Below are positions 62,247 through 64,000 of a DNA stretch of 64,000 bases, piece by piece; position 1 is the stretch's first letter, and the number at the start of each line of letters is the position of its first letter. The stretch is from positions 1 through 64,000 of the forward strand of contig NZ_QMDX01000011.1 of the NCBI RefSeq assembly GCF_007421925.1. Reading direction: 5' to 3'. The position numbers and the translations under genes are program-made. Origin of the DNA: Haloglomus irregulare (GTDB lineage: Archaea > Halobacteriota > Halobacteria > Halobacteriales > Haloarculaceae). Under the pieces are notes generated by a model that saw nothing but the letters and a program-made list of their open reading frames with translations, was not told the origin of the DNA and made no database searches.

Positions 62247-62924
62247 TCAGTCCCGCCGACCGACGACCCGTGACTGCGTGTGCTCGGGGAACAGCGCCGC
62301 GACACGCTCGGGCCCGTGTTCGTCGCGGATGACCGCCCGGATGGCGGTCTCGTAGTCCCCCTTGGCCAGCTCCTCGCTCGGGCCGACAGCGACCTCGAGT
62401 CGGGCCTCGGCCAGCCGGTCGACCGCGGCCCGACCGAACCCGCGCAGCGGCACGAGGTAGTCCAGTCCGTGGCGGTCCTCGAGGCTCCGGACCGCCGGCC
62501 GGTCGAGCCGCGGGGTCCGGTCGTCGCGACGGGTCCCGTCGGCGACGGTCGGGCGGACGTCGGATGCCGCGGCCACGGCCGACTCGGCGACCGCCTCCAG
62601 CGCCCGCTCGTGGACCGACTGGATGGCGCCCCGGGGGAAGCCGTCGGCCACCACTCGCTCGGCCGCCCCCCGGACCACGGATTCGGGGACGGAGACCACG
62701 CGATGGGGGAGGCCGAGCGCGTCCGCGGCCTCGTGACCGTGTTCGGTCCCGTCCGCCACGCCGCGGCCGGGCGCGGGCGCCGCGTCGACGCCGAACCCGA
62801 CGGTGACGAGGGTGACGTCGTAGAACCGTTCCAGCAACAGCGCCGCCAGCGCCGAGTCCTTGCCGCCGCTGAAGAGGACCCAGACCGGCGGGTCGGGACC
62901 GTCCGCCCGGTCCGTCGGTGGCAC
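62247..62924 (-). CDS. PP-loop ATPase, probably DUF7411
   Basis: The 225-residue GTG-started protein has VLFSGGKDSALAALLL, the SGGKDS PP-loop that adenylates a substrate. LVPLRGFGRAAVDRLAEARLE follows later. It is related to diphthine-ammonia ligase and tRNA-thiolation enzymes. I believe the haloarchaeal form is called DUF7411. The substrate is unknown. It begins 1 base after the PDCD5-like gene and is likely co-transcribed with it. Confidence 0.82.
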   Translation of the reverse strand: MPPTDRADGPDPPVWVLFSGGKDSALAALLLERFYDVTLVTVGFGVDAAPAPGRGVADGTEHGHEAADALGLPHRVVSVPESVVRGAAERVVADGFPRGAIQSVHERALEAVAESAVAAASDVRPTVADGTRRDDRTPRLDRPAVRSLEDRHGLDYLVPLRGFGRAAVDRLAEARLEVAVGPSEELAKGDYETAIRAVIRDEHGPERVAALFPEHTQSRVVGRRD

Positions 62925-62925
62925 G

Positions 62926-63276
62926 CTACCGCCGCTTGATGTCGAAGCTCTGCTCCTCGGGCTTGAGCTCTTGGAGGAGCTCCTTCATCTGCTCCTCGTC
63001 GATGCGGCCGTTGAGGCGGCCGGAGCGGTGGAGGGCGACGACCTGCTGTTCGACCTTCTCGGCGAACTCCGGCTTGCTCATCCGGATGGTGTTGAGCCGC
63101 TTGCGGGCGCCGTCAGTGAGTGCCTTCCGGAGCATCGCCTTCTTCTGGGCCTCGGCCTGCTGGCGCTGTGCCTCGGCAGCCTCCCCCTCGGCCCCGCCCT
63201 GACCGCCCTGCTGCTGCTTTAGCTCCTCCATCTTCTTCTGTCGCAGCTCCTCGATGTCTTCCTCGTTACCACTCAT
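62926..63276 (-). CDS. PDCD5-family DNA-binding protein
   Basis: The 116-residue protein is Gln/Lys/Glu-rich at the start ([20 protein letters not shown]), then has the conserved [41 protein letters not shown] and ends [25 protein letters not shown]. This is the archaeal homologue of human PDCD5/TFAR19. It is usually next to ribosomal protein S19e in archaea. The next gene overlaps its transcription unit. Confidence 0.94.
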   Translation of the reverse strand: MSGNEEDIEELRQKKMEELKQQQGGQGGAEGEAAEAQRQQAEAQKKAMLRKALTDGARKRLNTIRMSKPEFAEKVEQQVVALHRSGRLNGRIDEEQMKELLQELKPEEQSFDIKRR

Positions 63277-63366
63277 GGGCTCACGTTATGCCGTTCGCAG
63301 GAAAACCGTTTCGCCGCGGTGAACTGTCGGTGCCGCCCCGCGGACGGACGCGGAGCCGTGGCCGGC

Positions 63367-64000
63367 TCACTCCTCGCGCTGGCGCTCGCGCATCCGCTGA
63401 CGGGTGAACTGCGGCGTCGCGCTGACCGTCCGGTTCCGCCGGAACGACCAGACCACCAGCGCGAGCACCACGGCGGTCCCGCCCGCGGTCAACAGCAGTA
63501 TCCGGGTGCCGACGACGTCGCGGAAGCCGTACGCGAGCGCGGTCATGACGACGCCGGTCGTGGCGAGGAGGCCCCCGAGGACCCGGTAGGCCAGCCGCCG
63601 GGCGACACCGCCCCCGTCCCGTACCGTGGCGGTGGCCTCGACGCTGCCGCTCGCCAGCCGGTCGAGGGCCCGCTCGGCGCCCGTCGGCGCCTGGAACAGC
63701 GCCAGCGCCACCCGGCCGGCCCGGTCCAGCCCGATCTCCAGCAGCTGTCGGGCGGACTCCCGGCCCTGCTCCTCCCGGATGTAGTCCGTCACCACCTCGA
63801 TGAAGTCGAACTCGTCGTCGAGCGTGTAGCAGACCCCCTCCAGGATGGTCGAGGCGCGGACCATCAGCGCCAGGTCGCGGGGGAGCCGCATCGGGAACTC
63901 CCGGAGGGTCCCCTGGAACCCCTCGACGAGTTCCCGCACCTCGTTGACGTCGATCTCGCCGCCGCGGAGGTTGTCGAAGGCCAGCTGCATCCCGGCGCGC
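63367..64000 (-). CDS. UbiB/ABC1 family kinase-like protein, C-terminal part
   Basis: The gene runs off the window, so only about the last 210 residues are visible: VNEVRELVEGFQGTLREFPM, LPRDLALMVRASTILEGVCYTLD, then DFIEVVTDYIREEQGRESAR and two transmembrane helices (LGGLLATTGVVMTALAYGF, ILLLTAGGTAVVLALVVWSF). This matches the C-terminus of UbiB/ABC1 (ADCK) atypical kinases, linked to quinone biosynthesis. The kinase core lies beyond the window. Confidence 0.85.
   Translation of the reverse strand, partial: RAGMQLAFDNLRGGEIDVNEVRELVEGFQGTLREFPMRLPRDLALMVRASTILEGVCYTLDDEFDFIEVVTDYIREEQGRESARQLLEIGLDRAGRVALALFQAPTGAERALDRLASGSVEATATVRDGGGVARRLAYRVLGGLLATTGVVMTALAYGFRDVVGTRILLLTAGGTAVVLALVVWSFRRNRTVSATPQFTRQRMRERQREE

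Noticed and set aside
1-64000. CRISPR arrays, rRNA genes, intact insertion sequences, replication origin
   Set aside because: None seen. No regularly spaced repeats, rRNA signatures, complete transposases or orc1/cdc6 genes were found.

Overview
The window is chromosomal DNA from a halophilic archaeon (class Halobacteria). This rests on very high GC, strongly acidic predicted proteins, mostly leaderless genes with a TATA-like box about 25-32 bases before the start codon, and archaeal marker genes: ribosomal protein L21e, RNA polymerase subunit Rpb4/F, aEF-1 beta, Elp3, archaeal S-adenosylmethionine synthetase, MptA-type GTP cyclohydrolase and a PDCD5-like protein. The genus cannot be fixed from the sequence alone.

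Layout. 0-2.8 kb: a two-finger zinc protein, a decayed serine recombinase and a methyltransferase. 3.6-9.1 kb: a saccharopine-dehydrogenase-like enzyme, an esterase, the scar of a deleted ABC transporter, small membrane proteins and tRNA-Val(CAC). 9.5-22.4 kb: an acyl-CoA ligase, a cobalamin adenosyltransferase, an MgtC-like membrane protein, a kinase/response-regulator module with two RecA-fold-like proteins, a DUF4349 lipoprotein, a DUF2071 protein, a pair of PH-domain membrane proteins and other membrane proteins. 22.5-25.8 kb: an information-processing cluster (zinc-ribbon protein, aEF-1 beta, L21e, RpoF), ribose-1,5-bisphosphate isomerase and zinc-ribbon proteins. 25.8-33.2 kb: a gene-poor, visibly less GC-rich stretch with decayed remnants and three intact genes: a short flavoprotein, an acetoacetate-decarboxylase-like protein and an NAD kinase-inositol monophosphatase fusion. 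33.2-45.5 kb: a quinone reductase, a P-II remnant, a deaminase-like amidohydrolase, acylphosphatase, Elp3, a lipid-kinase/MmgE-PrpD pair, an RDD protein, a thiol-redox pair with frameshifts, and a GAF histidine kinase. 45.6-57.8 kb: central carbon genes (MeaB, B12-binding mutase subunit, aldolase, fructose bisphosphatase, acyl-CoA carboxylase), an inverted pair of glycosyltransferases, enoyl-CoA hydratase, MAT and a CYTH protein. 58-64 kb: a long FKBP, MptA, a destroyed NAD kinase, a KaiC-like ATPase, a PP-loop ATPase, a PDCD5-like protein and a truncated UbiB-family gene.

How genes fit together. The carboxyltransferase, the B12-binding mutase subunit, MeaB and the ATP:cobalamin adenosyltransferase form much of a propionyl-CoA to succinyl-CoA route. 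Aldolase and fructose-1,6-bisphosphatase are back to back and serve gluconeogenesis. The most striking link is that the ordinary NAD kinase at 60.4-61.2 kb is a pseudogene with several lesions, while a rare NAD kinase-IMPase fusion is intact at 30.1-31.8 kb. I infer that the fusion may supply NADP in this strain. Several other genes carry single-base frameshifts. Some have extra decay and look like true pseudogenes; those in the redox pair could be assembly errors.
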